Counted from the stretch's first letter, positions 49,543 to 57,178 are shown. The stretch: DNA of 64,000 bases from Salinarimonas sp046292825 (GCF_046292825.1 NZ_JBKBQG010000005.1:91968-155967), one strand, 5' to 3'. Program-made: numbers and translations. Notes: generated by a model from the sequence alone, not told the origin.

Positions 49543-49697
49543 TGACCATTGCAGCCTTCACCGCCATCCTCGGCGCCGGCTTCGCGCTCGGCGCGCTCGC
49601 CGGCACCTGCGTTGGCTTGGCGCTCGGCCGCACGAAGCGCCGTTGGCTCATGAACGAGATCGCCGATCTCAACGCAGCGCTGGACGGCAGCCGATGA
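49542..49697 (+). CDS. Small single-pass membrane protein
   Basis: A 51-residue ORF not longer than a single hydrophobic helix: MTIAAFTAILGAGFALGALA at the start (about residues 3-28) followed by TKRR and an acidic helix. Starts overlap the previous stop (TGATG) and its own stop overlaps the HD gene (ATGA), so it fits the coupled operon. Confidence 0.6.
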   Translation: MTIAAFTAILGAGFALGALAGTCVGLALGRTKRRWLMNEIADLNAALDGSR

Positions 49698-50326
49698 GCC
49701 GCATCGTCTCCGCCTCTCCGCGCGGCCGCGCGATCGACCTGCTCGCCCCGCGCGTCGACCAGGTCGACTTTCCCGAGATCTCGTCGGCGCTCGCCGGCAT
49801 CAACCGCTATGCCGGCTGCGTCGCCGTGGTGACGCAGCCGGTCTCGGTCGCGCTGCACACGCTCATCGCGCTCGACGCCGCGCGCGCGATCGGCCAACCC
49901 GTCGACGTCCTGCCCTACGTTCTCCTGCACGACGCGCCGGAGGCGCGGCTCGGCGATCAGATCTGCCCGTGGAAGCGTGCGCTGCACGCCGAGCTGACCG
50001 CGCGCCTCGGTGAGCGCCTGGCCGACGAGGTCGATCTCGCGGCGCACGCCATCCACCATCGGCACTTCGAGGTGATCTGCGAGGCCGCCGGCCTGGCGCC
50101 GCCCGACGAACGCGCGCTCGAGTTCGTGAAGGCGGCCGACGATCTCGCCCTCGTCACCGAGCGCTTCTGGTTCCTGCCCGCCGCCGACGAGGCGTGGGGG
50201 CGCTCGCTCGCGCACGTCGCGCCAATGAAGAAGCGCCCCCGCTGGCTCCCCGCCGATAAGGCGGCCGACGCGCTGATGGAGCGCTTCCGCCAGCTCCTGC
50301 CCGTCTTCCGCAAGCACGCCGCGTGA
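49694..50326 (+). CDS. HD-domain phosphohydrolase
   Basis: The 210-residue protein is of the HD superfamily: metal-binding His in VALHTLIALD, His-Asp in VLLHDAPEARLGD, and Asp in VKAADDLALVTE. The layout resembles YfbR-like 5'-nucleotidases; several phages encode such enzymes to reshape the nucleotide pool. Substrate is not determined. Confidence 0.78.
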   Translation: MSRIVSASPRGRAIDLLAPRVDQVDFPEISSALAGINRYAGCVAVVTQPVSVALHTLIALDAARAIGQPVDVLPYVLLHDAPEARLGDQICPWKRALHAELTARLGERLADEVDLAAHAIHHRHFEVICEAAGLAPPDERALEFVKAADDLALVTERFWFLPAADEAWGRSLAHVAPMKKRPRWLPADKAADALMERFRQLLPVFRKHAA

Positions 50327-50334
50327 GGTGATCC

Positions 50335-50772
50335 ATGGACGACATCAAGACCACGATCCAGTTCGCCGACGGCCCGGAAATCCCGGTCGACTTGTCCTCC
50401 AAAGTCGGGCGCACGGCGGCGGCGCGGGTATTGAAGGACGCGCTGGCGAAGAAGTTCGGCCGCCCCTCCTCGCAAATGGACATCGCGGACGTCGACCCTG
50501 ACGAGCAGGAGCGTCGCACGAAATCCGCTGATCATGTCGCTGGCATCGCGGTCGACGAGCTGATGCAGTTCATTGAGCGCATCGAGCGGCTCGAGGAGGA
50601 GAAATCCGGCATTCAGGCCGACATCAAGGATGTGTTCGCGGAGCTGAAGGGGCGCGGCTACGATGCCAAGGCGGTCAAGCAGATCCTGAAGATGCGGAAG
50701 CAAGATCATTCCGAGCGCCAGGAGCAAGAGGCGATTCAGGAACTCTACATGCAAGCGCTCGGGATGGCTTGA
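50335..50772 (+). CDS. GapR-like nucleoid protein with extra N-terminal domain (DUF2312)
   Basis: Residues 66-145 match the whole of GapR (DUF2312): VAGIAVDELMQFIERIERLEEE, then KGRGYDAKAVKQILKMRK. GapR is an alphaproteobacterial protein that binds overtwisted, AT-rich DNA and aids replication. Here it carries a 65-residue N-terminal extension that chromosomal GapR (about 89 residues) lacks. It lies two bases before a clamp gene, suggesting a role in phage replication. Confidence 0.9.
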   Translation: MDDIKTTIQFADGPEIPVDLSSKVGRTAAARVLKDALAKKFGRPSSQMDIADVDPDEQERRTKSADHVAGIAVDELMQFIERIERLEEEKSGIQADIKDVFAELKGRGYDAKAVKQILKMRKQDHSERQEQEAIQELYMQALGMA

Positions 50773-50773
50773 G

Positions 50774-51919
50774 ATGAAGCTCACGGTCACCCGCGCCGCG
50801 CTGCTCTCGGCCTTCGAGACCGTCGGACGCGCCATTGAGCGGCGCACGACGATCCCGATCCTCTGCAATGCGCTCCTGAAGGCCGAGGGCGAGCGGCTCG
50901 CCGTCCACGGCACGGATCTCGATCGCGAGGCGATGGTCTGCGTCGAGGCGAGGCTACAGAGCCCGGGCGCGATCACGGTGCCGGCCGCCCTCCTGTACGA
51001 CATCGCCAAGAAGCTGCCGTCCGAGAGCGACATCGCGATCGAGGCGGACGGGGGCGGCGACCACATCCAGGTCAGATCCGGCCGCTCGCGCTTCCGCCTG
51101 CAGACGCTCCCCGCCGACGATTTCCCGCATCTGAAGGCGATTGAGCCGACGAACGCATTCGCGCTCTCCGGCAAGGCGCTCGCGCGCCTCATCGCCAAGA
51201 GCAAGTTCGCGATCCCGACGGAGGAGACGCGCTACTACCTCAACGGCATATACCTGCACGTCGCCGAGGGGCTAGACGGCTCGATGCTTCGCGCCGTCGC
51301 GACCGACGGGCATCGCCTGGCGCAGATCGCGACGCCCGCGCCGGACGGTGCGGTGAGCATGCCGGGCATCATCATGCCGCGCCGCATGGTCGAGGATCTG
51401 GAGCGCCTCGCGAAGACGGCCGGCGCGGAGGAGATCGAGCTCGCCGTCTCGTCAACGCTGATCCGCGCGAGCCATGCGGACACCGTGCTCGTCTCAAAGC
51501 TGATCGACGGCACCTTTCCCGATTACCAGCGCGTCATCCCGCAGAGCAACCCGCACCGCGCCGTCCTCGACGCCCGCGCGCTCGCCGCGAGCATGGACCG
51601 CCTCGCCGCTGTCGGCACCGAGCGCGGCCGCGCCGTCAAGGTGCAGCTCGACGCGGGCACCTGCGCGCTCGAGCTGCGCAGCGCCGACATCGGCGAGGCC
51701 TCGGACGCGCTCGATTGCGAGTGGCAGGGCCCGGACGGCTTCGCGATCGGCTTCAACGCGCGCTACGCGCTCGAGCTGATGGCCGCGCTCGACGTCGACC
51801 AGGCCGCCATCGCGCTCGCCGATCCCGGCTCCCCGATGCTCTGGACCGACGCCGCCGCCGAGGGCGCCGAGCGTGAGCAGCCCAACGCACTCTACGTGCT
51901 CATGCCGATGAGGGTTTGA
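50774..51919 (+). CDS. dnaN: DNA polymerase III beta sliding clamp, phage-encoded
   Basis: The 381-residue protein is a full-length clamp with three repeated domains: MKLTVTRAALLSAFETVGRAIERR, ATDGHRLAQIATP and the C-terminal NALYVLMPMRV. Length and motifs match chromosomal DnaN. Most phages borrow the host clamp, so a phage copy next to GapR-like suggests the phage recruits polymerase to its own replication or excludes host clamp-dependent factors. Confidence 0.95.
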   Translation: MKLTVTRAALLSAFETVGRAIERRTTIPILCNALLKAEGERLAVHGTDLDREAMVCVEARLQSPGAITVPAALLYDIAKKLPSESDIAIEADGGGDHIQVRSGRSRFRLQTLPADDFPHLKAIEPTNAFALSGKALARLIAKSKFAIPTEETRYYLNGIYLHVAEGLDGSMLRAVATDGHRLAQIATPAPDGAVSMPGIIMPRRMVEDLERLAKTAGAEEIELAVSSTLIRASHADTVLVSKLIDGTFPDYQRVIPQSNPHRAVLDARALAASMDRLAAVGTERGRAVKVQLDAGTCALELRSADIGEASDALDCEWQGPDGFAIGFNARYALELMAALDVDQAAIALADPGSPMLWTDAAAEGAEREQPNALYVLMPMRV

Positions 51920-51921
51920 CC

Positions 51922-52179
51922 ATGACAGAGCGACCAATCCAGGACGCACATCGCACCCAGATGAACGCCTTCGCCGAGATCCTCGACGAGATCTTGAACG
52001 GCACGAATCGCCCGCGGCGCGTCGGCTTTGCACTTCTCGTCTTCGAGTTCGGCAAGACCGAGGGCGGCCGCGTCAACTACATCTCGAACGCCCAGCGCGC
52101 GGAGATGCTGACGGCCATGCGCGAATACATCGCCCGAGCCGAGGGCCGCGCAGTCGACGCATCAGAGACACGGCAATGA
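51922..52179 (+). CDS. Conserved hypothetical early protein
   Basis: The 85-residue protein has the pattern GFALLVFEFGKTEGGRVNYISNAQRAEMLTAMREYIAR seen in short phage proteins of unknown function. Start ATG at 51922 after a one-codon gap from the clamp; a TTG at 51916 is also in frame. Confidence 0.65.
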   Translation: MTERPIQDAHRTQMNAFAEILDEILNGTNRPRRVGFALLVFEFGKTEGGRVNYISNAQRAEMLTAMREYIARAEGRAVDASETRQ

Positions 52180-52427
52180 CCCGCCTCCCCCTCGATCGCC
52201 TGCGCGAGGAGCGCGCCCGCCGCAAGGCGGTCTACGCCCGCACCCGCACCACCCATCGCGGCCGCGCGAAGGCCGCTGACGGCTTGCGCGAGGTTACCCA
52301 TGCGCTCCTCGAGGCCGAGCTGCGCGCCCGCGCCAGGGCCGAGCGCGAGGCGCAAGGCAAGCGCGGCCTCGGCCGCCCCCGCGCCCCGCGCCCGCCGGCG
52401 CCGGATCTCTTCGGAGCCCATCCGTGA
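52176..52427 (+). CDS. Arginine-rich hypothetical protein
   Basis: An 83-residue, Arg/Ala-rich helical protein ending in a PAPDLFG segment. The last motif resembles a clamp-binding QxxLF-like tail (PDLFG), which would be striking next to the phage clamp, but it is only a resemblance. Confidence 0.5.
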   Translation: MTRLPLDRLREERARRKAVYARTRTTHRGRAKAADGLREVTHALLEAELRARARAEREAQGKRGLGRPRAPRPPAPDLFGAHP

Positions 52428-52645
52428 CGAGCCCGCTCATCACGATCGACCAGGCCGTCGCGATCGCCCGGGCCGCCGGCGAGGCCGAGGCGGACCGCCT
52501 CGCCGAATCCGCCCGAACCCGCGAGAGCGGCACCCTGCAGCGCGTCGCGGCGATCCTCGCCGTCGAGGCCGTCGAGCGCGCACTTTTCATTCACGCCATC
52601 GCCGCGACGGCGGCGCGCAACACCCGAGGAGTCGCCGATGTCTGA
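52424..52645 (+). CDS. Hypothetical early protein
   Basis: A 73-residue Ala-rich helical ORF with four-base overlap on its left and overlap with the next gene on its right. No family. Confidence 0.45.
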   Translation: MTSPLITIDQAVAIARAAGEAEADRLAESARTRESGTLQRVAAILAVEAVERALFIHAIAATAARNTRGVADV

Positions 52646-52967
52646 GCCCCGGCGCATCCAGCGCTCCCGCGCGGCCGGCTGGCGCATGCCGGAGAACACC
52701 GTCTACGTCGGCCGCGGCTCTCGGTGGGGCAACCGTTTCCGCGTCGAGGACCACGCCGACGCGGCCGAGGCCGTTATGATGTTCGAGCACGATCTCACGA
52801 AGGCGGCTGTGTTCCACGAGGAGGCGTACGACGACTACATTCGCCCGCTGATCGGGAAGAACCTCGCGTGCTGGTGCCCGCTCGACGCGCCCTGTCACGC
52901 CGACGTGCTGCTGCGCCTGGCGCGCGAGTTCGCATGTGAGGAGATCGAGGAGCGCGACGATGGCTGA
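52638..52967 (+). CDS. DUF4326 protein
   Basis: The 109-residue protein has the DUF4326 signature: RRIQRSRAAGWRMPENTVYVGRGSRWGN and LIGKNLACWCPLDAPCHADVLLRLA. The conserved Cys residues and His in the second motif suggest metal or nucleotide binding. Common in phages; function unknown. Confidence 0.85.
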   Translation: MSEPRRIQRSRAAGWRMPENTVYVGRGSRWGNRFRVEDHADAAEAVMMFEHDLTKAAVFHEEAYDDYIRPLIGKNLACWCPLDAPCHADVLLRLAREFACEEIEERDDG

Positions 52968-53160
52968 CCAGGCGCAGCTCCCCCTTCCCGCACCCGACAC
53001 GTGGACCCGACCAAAGGGCAAGCGCTCCTGCACGCGCAATCCCGCCGCCGGGCCCGGCACGTGCTGGCACTGGTGGGAGGGTTGCCCGAACCCGGAGAAG
53101 CGCGGCTGCTACCAATTGTGGCACGAGCGACGGGCGACGCAGGCGAAGGAGGTCGGTTGA
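52960..53160 (+). CDS. Small Cys/Trp-rich protein
   Basis: The 66-residue product has four Cys (SC, TCWHWWEGC, GCYQLW) and many Trp, consistent with a small zinc-binding domain. It could be a recombination directionality factor or regulator near the integrase, but that is a guess from position. Start ATG 52960 overlaps the DUF4326 stop. Confidence 0.5.
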   Translation: MADQAQLPLPAPDTWTRPKGKRSCTRNPAAGPGTCWHWWEGCPNPEKRGCYQLWHERRATQAKEVG

Positions 53161-53165
53161 CGTCC

Positions 53166-53327
53166 ATGCCCCGCCGTCCCGCCCAGCCTCCGCGCGCTGC
53201 CGAAGCCCGGCCGGTCTATCCGGCCGCGCTCCGGCTCGTGCAGGCCCTTGCGCGGGCCCAGGCGCGCCGCGATCATGCGGAAGCCGTGGCACGGCGCGGC
53301 GGGACGCGTGAGGGCGAGGAGCGATGA
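53166..53327 (+). CDS. Small basic protein before the integrase
   Basis: A 53-residue, Arg/Ala/Pro-rich ORF whose stop overlaps the integrase start (ATGA). A TTG at 53157 could lengthen it by three residues. Unknown; weak. Confidence 0.35.
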   Translation: MPRRPAQPPRAAEARPVYPAALRLVQALARAQARRDHAEAVARRGGTREGEER

Positions 53328-54958
53328 GCGCAATGCGACGGCGGGCGGCGCTCTATGCCCGATATTCGACGGACCTGCAGAGCGAGCGCTCGATCGAGGA
53401 TCAGCTTGCTCTCTGCCGCTCCTACGCCGAACGCGAGGGGCTTGTGGTCGTCGGCACCTACCACGATCGCGCCCGCTCCGGCGGCACGCTCCTCGGCCGC
53501 GACGGCCTGATGGACATGCTCGCGCTCGCCGAGCGCGGCGAGACGGACGTCGTCGTAGTCGAGGCGCTCGATCGGCTCTCGCGCGACATGGAGGACTTGG
53601 CAGGCATCCACAAGCGCTTGCGCTTCCGGGGCGTCGAGATCCTCGCCGTCCACGAGGGCAGGGCCGATACGGTGCTCGTCGGCTTGCGCGGGCTCGTTGG
53701 GCAGCTCTTCCGCGAGGATGGGGCGCGCAAGGTGCGGCGGGGAATGGCGGGCGTGGTCGCCTCCGGCCGCAGCGCGGGCGGGCGAGCCTACGGCTATCGC
53801 CCGGTGCCGGGCGCACCGGGGAGGCTCGACATCGTGCCCGACGAGGCGCAGACCGTGCGCCGCATCTTCGCGGCCTACGTCGATGGCGCCACCCCGCGCG
53901 CGATCGCCGCCACCCTGAATACAGAGGGCGTGCCGCCCCCGCGCGGCGTTCGCTGGAATGCCTCGACGCTCAACGGCTCGCGCGAGCGCGGCAACGGCAT
54001 CCTCGCCTGCGAGCTCTACGCGGGCGAGATCGTCTGGAACAAGGTCTCGATGGTGGTCGATCCGAGAACCGGAAAGCGGATCTCCCGGCCGAACCCGCCC
54101 GAGGCCTGGCAGCGATCGTCCGCGCCAGAGCTGCGCATCGTCGACGAGGAGACATGGGCCGCCGCCCAGGCACGAAAGGACGGCCGCTCACGGGCACCCG
54201 TCGTGAACACGCGCCGCCCGCGTCACCTCTTCTCCGGGCTCCTACGCTGCGGGATCTGCGGCGGCGGCTACTCGGTCCACGATCGCGACCGCTCCGGCAA
54301 GACCCGCATCCGCTGCTCGACGATTCGCGAGAGCGGCGCCTGCACGAACCGCCGCACCCTCTACGTCGCGGACGTTGAATCGGTCGTGCTCGACGGCCTG
54401 CGCGCGGAGTTGCGCCGGCCGGAGCTGATCGAGGCGTATGTCGCAGCCTATGCCGAGGAGCGGCGGCGCCTGTCAGCGACGGCGCGCGCTGACCGCGCGA
54501 CGCTCGAGCGACGGCTCGCCGAGTCGACCCGCGCCTACGAGCGCACGAAGACGCTCTTCGTCAAAGGCCTCATCTCGGAAGAGGATGCCGAGCGCGACCT
54601 GCCAGCCCTCCTCGCTGAGCGCGACCGCCTGCGCGGCGAACTCGCCGCGGCGGATGATGACGAGGTGGTGATCGCACTGCACCCGGCCGCGCTCGCGCAC
54701 TACCGCGCCGCCGTCGACAAGCTCGCCGAGACCCTGTCCGATCACGCCCGGGCCGGCGAGACGGAGATCGTCGACACCCTGCGCGAGCTGGTCGACACGA
54801 TCGTCATCCACCCTGAAGGAGCCAAGGCCTCATGGGACGTCGAGGTGCGCGGCCGCCTCGCCTACCTCGTAGGCCCGGACGCGTTCCCGTCGCGGCGACT
54901 GTGTGGGGTATCGGTGGTAGCGGAGGAGGGACTCGAACCCCCGACACGAGGATTATGA
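53324..54958 (+). CDS. int: Large serine recombinase (phage integrase)
   Basis: The 544-residue protein has an N-terminal resolvase domain (about 8-150) with catalytic Ser15 in YARYSTDLQSERSIEDQ and the conserved SRDMEDLAGI-type helix. A Recombinase domain (about 160-275) follows, then a zinc ribbon (Cys309, Cys312 and two later Cys) and a coiled coil with LERRLAEST. It would cut attP and attB and join them. Its frame continues through the att core into the tRNA gene, so the final VVAEEGLEPPTRGL is encoded by host DNA, antisense to tRNA-Met. Confidence 0.95.
   Translation: MSAMRRRAALYARYSTDLQSERSIEDQLALCRSYAEREGLVVVGTYHDRARSGGTLLGRDGLMDMLALAERGETDVVVVEALDRLSRDMEDLAGIHKRLRFRGVEILAVHEGRADTVLVGLRGLVGQLFREDGARKVRRGMAGVVASGRSAGGRAYGYRPVPGAPGRLDIVPDEAQTVRRIFAAYVDGATPRAIAATLNTEGVPPPRGVRWNASTLNGSRERGNGILACELYAGEIVWNKVSMVVDPRTGKRISRPNPPEAWQRSSAPELRIVDEETWAAAQARKDGRSRAPVVNTRRPRHLFSGLLRCGICGGGYSVHDRDRSGKTRIRCSTIRESGACTNRRTLYVADVESVVLDGLRAELRRPELIEAYVAAYAEERRRLSATARADRATLERRLAESTRAYERTKTLFVKGLISEEDAERDLPALLAERDRLRGELAAADDDEVVIALHPAALAHYRAAVDKLAETLSDHARAGETEIVDTLRELVDTIVIHPEGAKASWDVEVRGRLAYLVGPDAFPSRRLCGVSVVAEEGLEPPTRGL
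54900..54926 (+). other. attR core with left arm of the attP inverted repeat
   Basis: TGTGTGGGG (54900-54908) and GTATCGG (54908-54914) flank the 16-bp core 54911-54926. Their reverse complements, CCCCACACA (12222-12230) and CCGATAC (12207-12213), lie at the other prophage end. Joined in the excised circle they form an imperfect inverted repeat of about 50 bp around the core, as serine-integrase attP sites do. Confidence 0.75.
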
Positions 54959-54991
54959 TTCCTCTGCTCTAACCAGCTGAGCTACTCCGCC
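54915..54991 (-). tRNA. tRNA-Met (CAT), elongator type
   Basis: A 77-nt cloverleaf starting GGCGGAGTAGCTCAGCTGG and ending CTCCGCTACCA with encoded CCA. The anticodon stem GAGGA/TCCTC encloses loop ATCATAA, anticodon CAT. The long stem sequences match elongator Met tRNA of alphaproteobacteria (a lysidine-modified Ile tRNA is the only alternative). Its 3' 12 bases are part of the attR core, so integration leaves the tRNA complete. Confidence 0.96.
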
Positions 54992-55054
54992 CCGAGGCGG
55001 CGACGGTGTCCCGTCGCGTCGGCTCGGGCGATATACGGACGTCGCGGGGCGCTG

Positions 55055-55747
55055 TCAAGGAAGGTTTGGCGTCGAATGACCCCGCGCCGTCGCGCCTGCC
55101 GCGGGCGCCGCGTGCGTCTTGCGCAGGCGCATGAGCTTGAAGAAACCCGCCGGGAACAGGGGGGCAACCTCGACGACCTCGAAATCGCCGCGTTGCTCCG
55201 CCCAGGCCGCGAGGCGGCTGATCCGGAAGGCCGAGCTCCAGCCGACCTTGGCCATCAGCGGCGCGAGCCCCTCCTCGATGCGGGCGAGCGGGCCCGAATC
55301 GTGGCCGAGCTTCGAGGAGACGACGATCTCGCCGCCGGGCTTGAGCACGCGCGCGCATTCGTCGAGCGCGCCTTCCGGATCGGGCACGAGCGTGATCACG
55401 AACGGCACCGCCACCGCGTCGAAGGAGGCGTCCGCGAAGCCGAGCCGGCAGGCGTCCATCGCCGCGATCAGGCGCACGTGCGGCCGGCCGGCGAGCACCT
55501 TCTCGCGCGCCTTCTCGAGCATGTGGACGGACAGATCGACGCCGCAGACCCGCGCCGTGTGCGGATAATAGGGCAGGACGAGGCCCGTGCCGACGCCGAT
55601 CTCGAGGATGTCGTCGCCGCAGGCGGCGGCGGCCTGCGCCGTCTTGCGATGCGCGTCCGAGAGGAGCTTGTGGTAGACGCGGTCGTAGACGGGCGCCCAA
55701 CGCTCGTAGACGCGGCGCTGGCCCTCGAGATCGTACTTGACGCCCAT
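55055..55747 (-). CDS. SAM-dependent methyltransferase, PmtA-like (phosphatidylethanolamine N-methyltransferase)
   Basis: The 230-residue protein has the RVYERWAPVYDRVYHKLLSDAHRKTA start and the SAM-binding ILEIGVGTGLVLPYYP motif near residue 50, as in the Rhodobacter-type PmtA that methylates phosphatidylethanolamine towards phosphatidylcholine. A related UbiE-type enzyme is the alternative. The C-terminal 20 residues are disordered. Confidence 0.8.
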   Translation of the reverse strand: MGVKYDLEGQRRVYERWAPVYDRVYHKLLSDAHRKTAQAAAACGDDILEIGVGTGLVLPYYPHTARVCGVDLSVHMLEKAREKVLAGRPHVRLIAAMDACRLGFADASFDAVAVPFVITLVPDPEGALDECARVLKPGGEIVVSSKLGHDSGPLARIEEGLAPLMAKVGWSSAFRISRLAAWAEQRGDFEVVEVAPLFPAGFFKLMRLRKTHAAPAAGATARGHSTPNLP

Positions 55748-55769
55748 GGATTCCTCTTCGTGCGGGTCT

Positions 55770-56942
55770 TCAGGCGAGAGCGGCGCTGTGGGCGCGCGGC
55801 GCGCCGTCGACCAGCCGCCGGGCGATGGTGCCGCCGCCGAGCACGCGCGCGCGCGGATCGTCGCTCTCGTAGAGAACGCAGGCCTGGCCGGGCGAGACGC
55901 CGTCCTCCGCGACGGCGAGCTCGATCTCGGGCTCGCCGTCGACCATGCGCAGCAGCGCCGGGCGCGGCGCGCGGGTCGAGCGCACGCGGGCGGCGACCTC
56001 GAGGCCCCCCTCCCCGATCGAGGCGAGCGGCACGTCGCCGAGCCAATTCGTCTCGCGCAGCCGCAGGCGGCGGGTCGCGAGCGCCTCGCGCGGGCCGACG
56101 ATCACGCGCGCGCCTTCCGCGTCGAGCGCGACCACGTAGAGCGGCTCGCCCGTGGCGAGGCCGAGCCCGCGCCGCTGGCCGACCGTGTAGTGGACGATGC
56201 CCTCGTGGCGGCCGAGCACGCGCCCGTCGACATGCACGATCGCGCCGGGCGCGATCGCGTTCGGCTTGAGCTTGGCGATGACGTCGGAATAGCGGCCCTG
56301 CGGCACGAAGCAGATGTCCTGGCTGTCCGCCTTCTCGGCGATCGCGAGGCCGAGCTCGCGGGCGAGCGCGCGCGTCGCCGCCTTGTCGGGCAATTCGCCG
56401 AGGGGGAAGCGCAGGAGCTCGAGCTGCGCCTGCGTCGTCGCGTAGAGGAAATAGCTCTGGTCGCGGTCGGGATCGGCGGCGCGGTGGAGCGCGCGACGCC
56501 CGTCGGGCAGTGCCCGGCTCGCGACGTAATGGCCGGTGGCGAGCACGTCCGCGCCGAGATCGCGGGCGGTCTCGAGCAGGTCGCGGAACTTGATCGAGCG
56601 GTTGCACTCGACGCAGGGGATCGGCGTCTCGCCCGAGAGGTAGCTGTCGGCGAAGGTCTCGATCACGGCCTGCCGGAAGCGGCTCTCGTAATCGAGCACG
56701 TAATGGGGAATGCCGATCGTGTCGGCGACGCGGCGGGCGTCGTGGATGTCCTGGCCCGCGCAGCAGGCGCCCTTGCGGTGGGTCGCCGCGCCGTGATCGT
56801 AGAGCTGCAGCGTGATGCCGACGACGTCGTAGCCCTCGCGCGCGAGCATGGCCGCGACGACGGAGGAATCGACGCCGCCCGACATCGCGACGACGACGCG
56901 CGTCGCGGACGGCTCCTTGGCGATGTCGAGGCTGTTTCGCAT
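55770..56942 (-). CDS. mnmA: tRNA-specific 2-thiouridylase MnmA
   Basis: The 390-residue protein has the PP-loop SGGVDSS at residues 21-27, the catalytic Cys113 (PCVECNRSIKF) and Cys211 (DSQDICFVPQG). It makes the 2-thio group of the wobble uridine in Lys, Glu and Gln tRNAs. It is the tRNA-modification neighbour of the tRNA gene only by chance. The 299-bp gap to fliK holds the sigma-54-like promoter. Confidence 0.96.
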   Translation of the reverse strand: MRNSLDIAKEPSATRVVVAMSGGVDSSVVAAMLAREGYDVVGITLQLYDHGAATHRKGACCAGQDIHDARRVADTIGIPHYVLDYESRFRQAVIETFADSYLSGETPIPCVECNRSIKFRDLLETARDLGADVLATGHYVASRALPDGRRALHRAADPDRDQSYFLYATTQAQLELLRFPLGELPDKAATRALARELGLAIAEKADSQDICFVPQGRYSDVIAKLKPNAIAPGAIVHVDGRVLGRHEGIVHYTVGQRRGLGLATGEPLYVVALDAEGARVIVGPREALATRRLRLRETNWLGDVPLASIGEGGLEVAARVRSTRAPRPALLRMVDGEPEIELAVAEDGVSPGQACVLYESDDPRARVLGGGTIARRLVDGAPRAHSAALA

Positions 56943-57163
56943 CGGGTCCTCGTCGGCGGGTCCTCGTCGGGCTGCGGCTGCCGCGCGCAGGCCGCCACCG
57001 CTTCTCTATAAGCGGAGGGCGCGCCGCTTTCCAGGGAACCCCGGCAAATTCTGCCGTGCCGCGGGCGCGCTTTGCCGAGACGGCGCGGGGCCGGGGATGC
57101 GACCGCGCCGACGATCCTGACGCAAGGCATTGATCCGGCTTGCGAATCGACGCCGGCTGCCGC

Positions 57164-57178
57164 TGGCCCGGCTCTTGC
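57164..57178 (+). promoter_or_regulatory. Sigma-54 promoter (-24/-12) upstream of fliK
   Basis: TGGCCCG-N4-TTGC matches the TGGCACG-N4-TTGC consensus with correct GG-GC spacing, one mismatch. It lies 63 bp before the fliK ATG, as expected for a flagellar class III operon. FlbD, the sigma-54 activator, is encoded in this window. Confidence 0.65.

Larger units (their letters stand above)
12190..54926. mobile_element. Complete temperate phage genome (lambda-type head, Mu-type contractile tail, serine integrase)
   Basis: The element is bounded by a 16-bp direct repeat (12190-12205 and 54911-54926), the right copy being the 3' end of tRNA-Met. Between them lie recognisable terminase, portal, protease, capsid, sheath, tube, tape-measure, baseplate, fibre, lysis, primase-helicase, clamp, repressor and integrase genes, all with intact frames. 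Late genes run leftward and the integrase-containing early operon runs rightward. No disrupted core gene is visible, so it may be functional. A lambda-like head module paired with a Mu-like myovirus tail is a known mosaic combination. Confidence 0.96.

Noticed and set aside
53109..53816. Large minus-strand frames over the integrase
   Set aside because: They are Arg/Pro/Ala-rich antisense shadows of the integrase gene.
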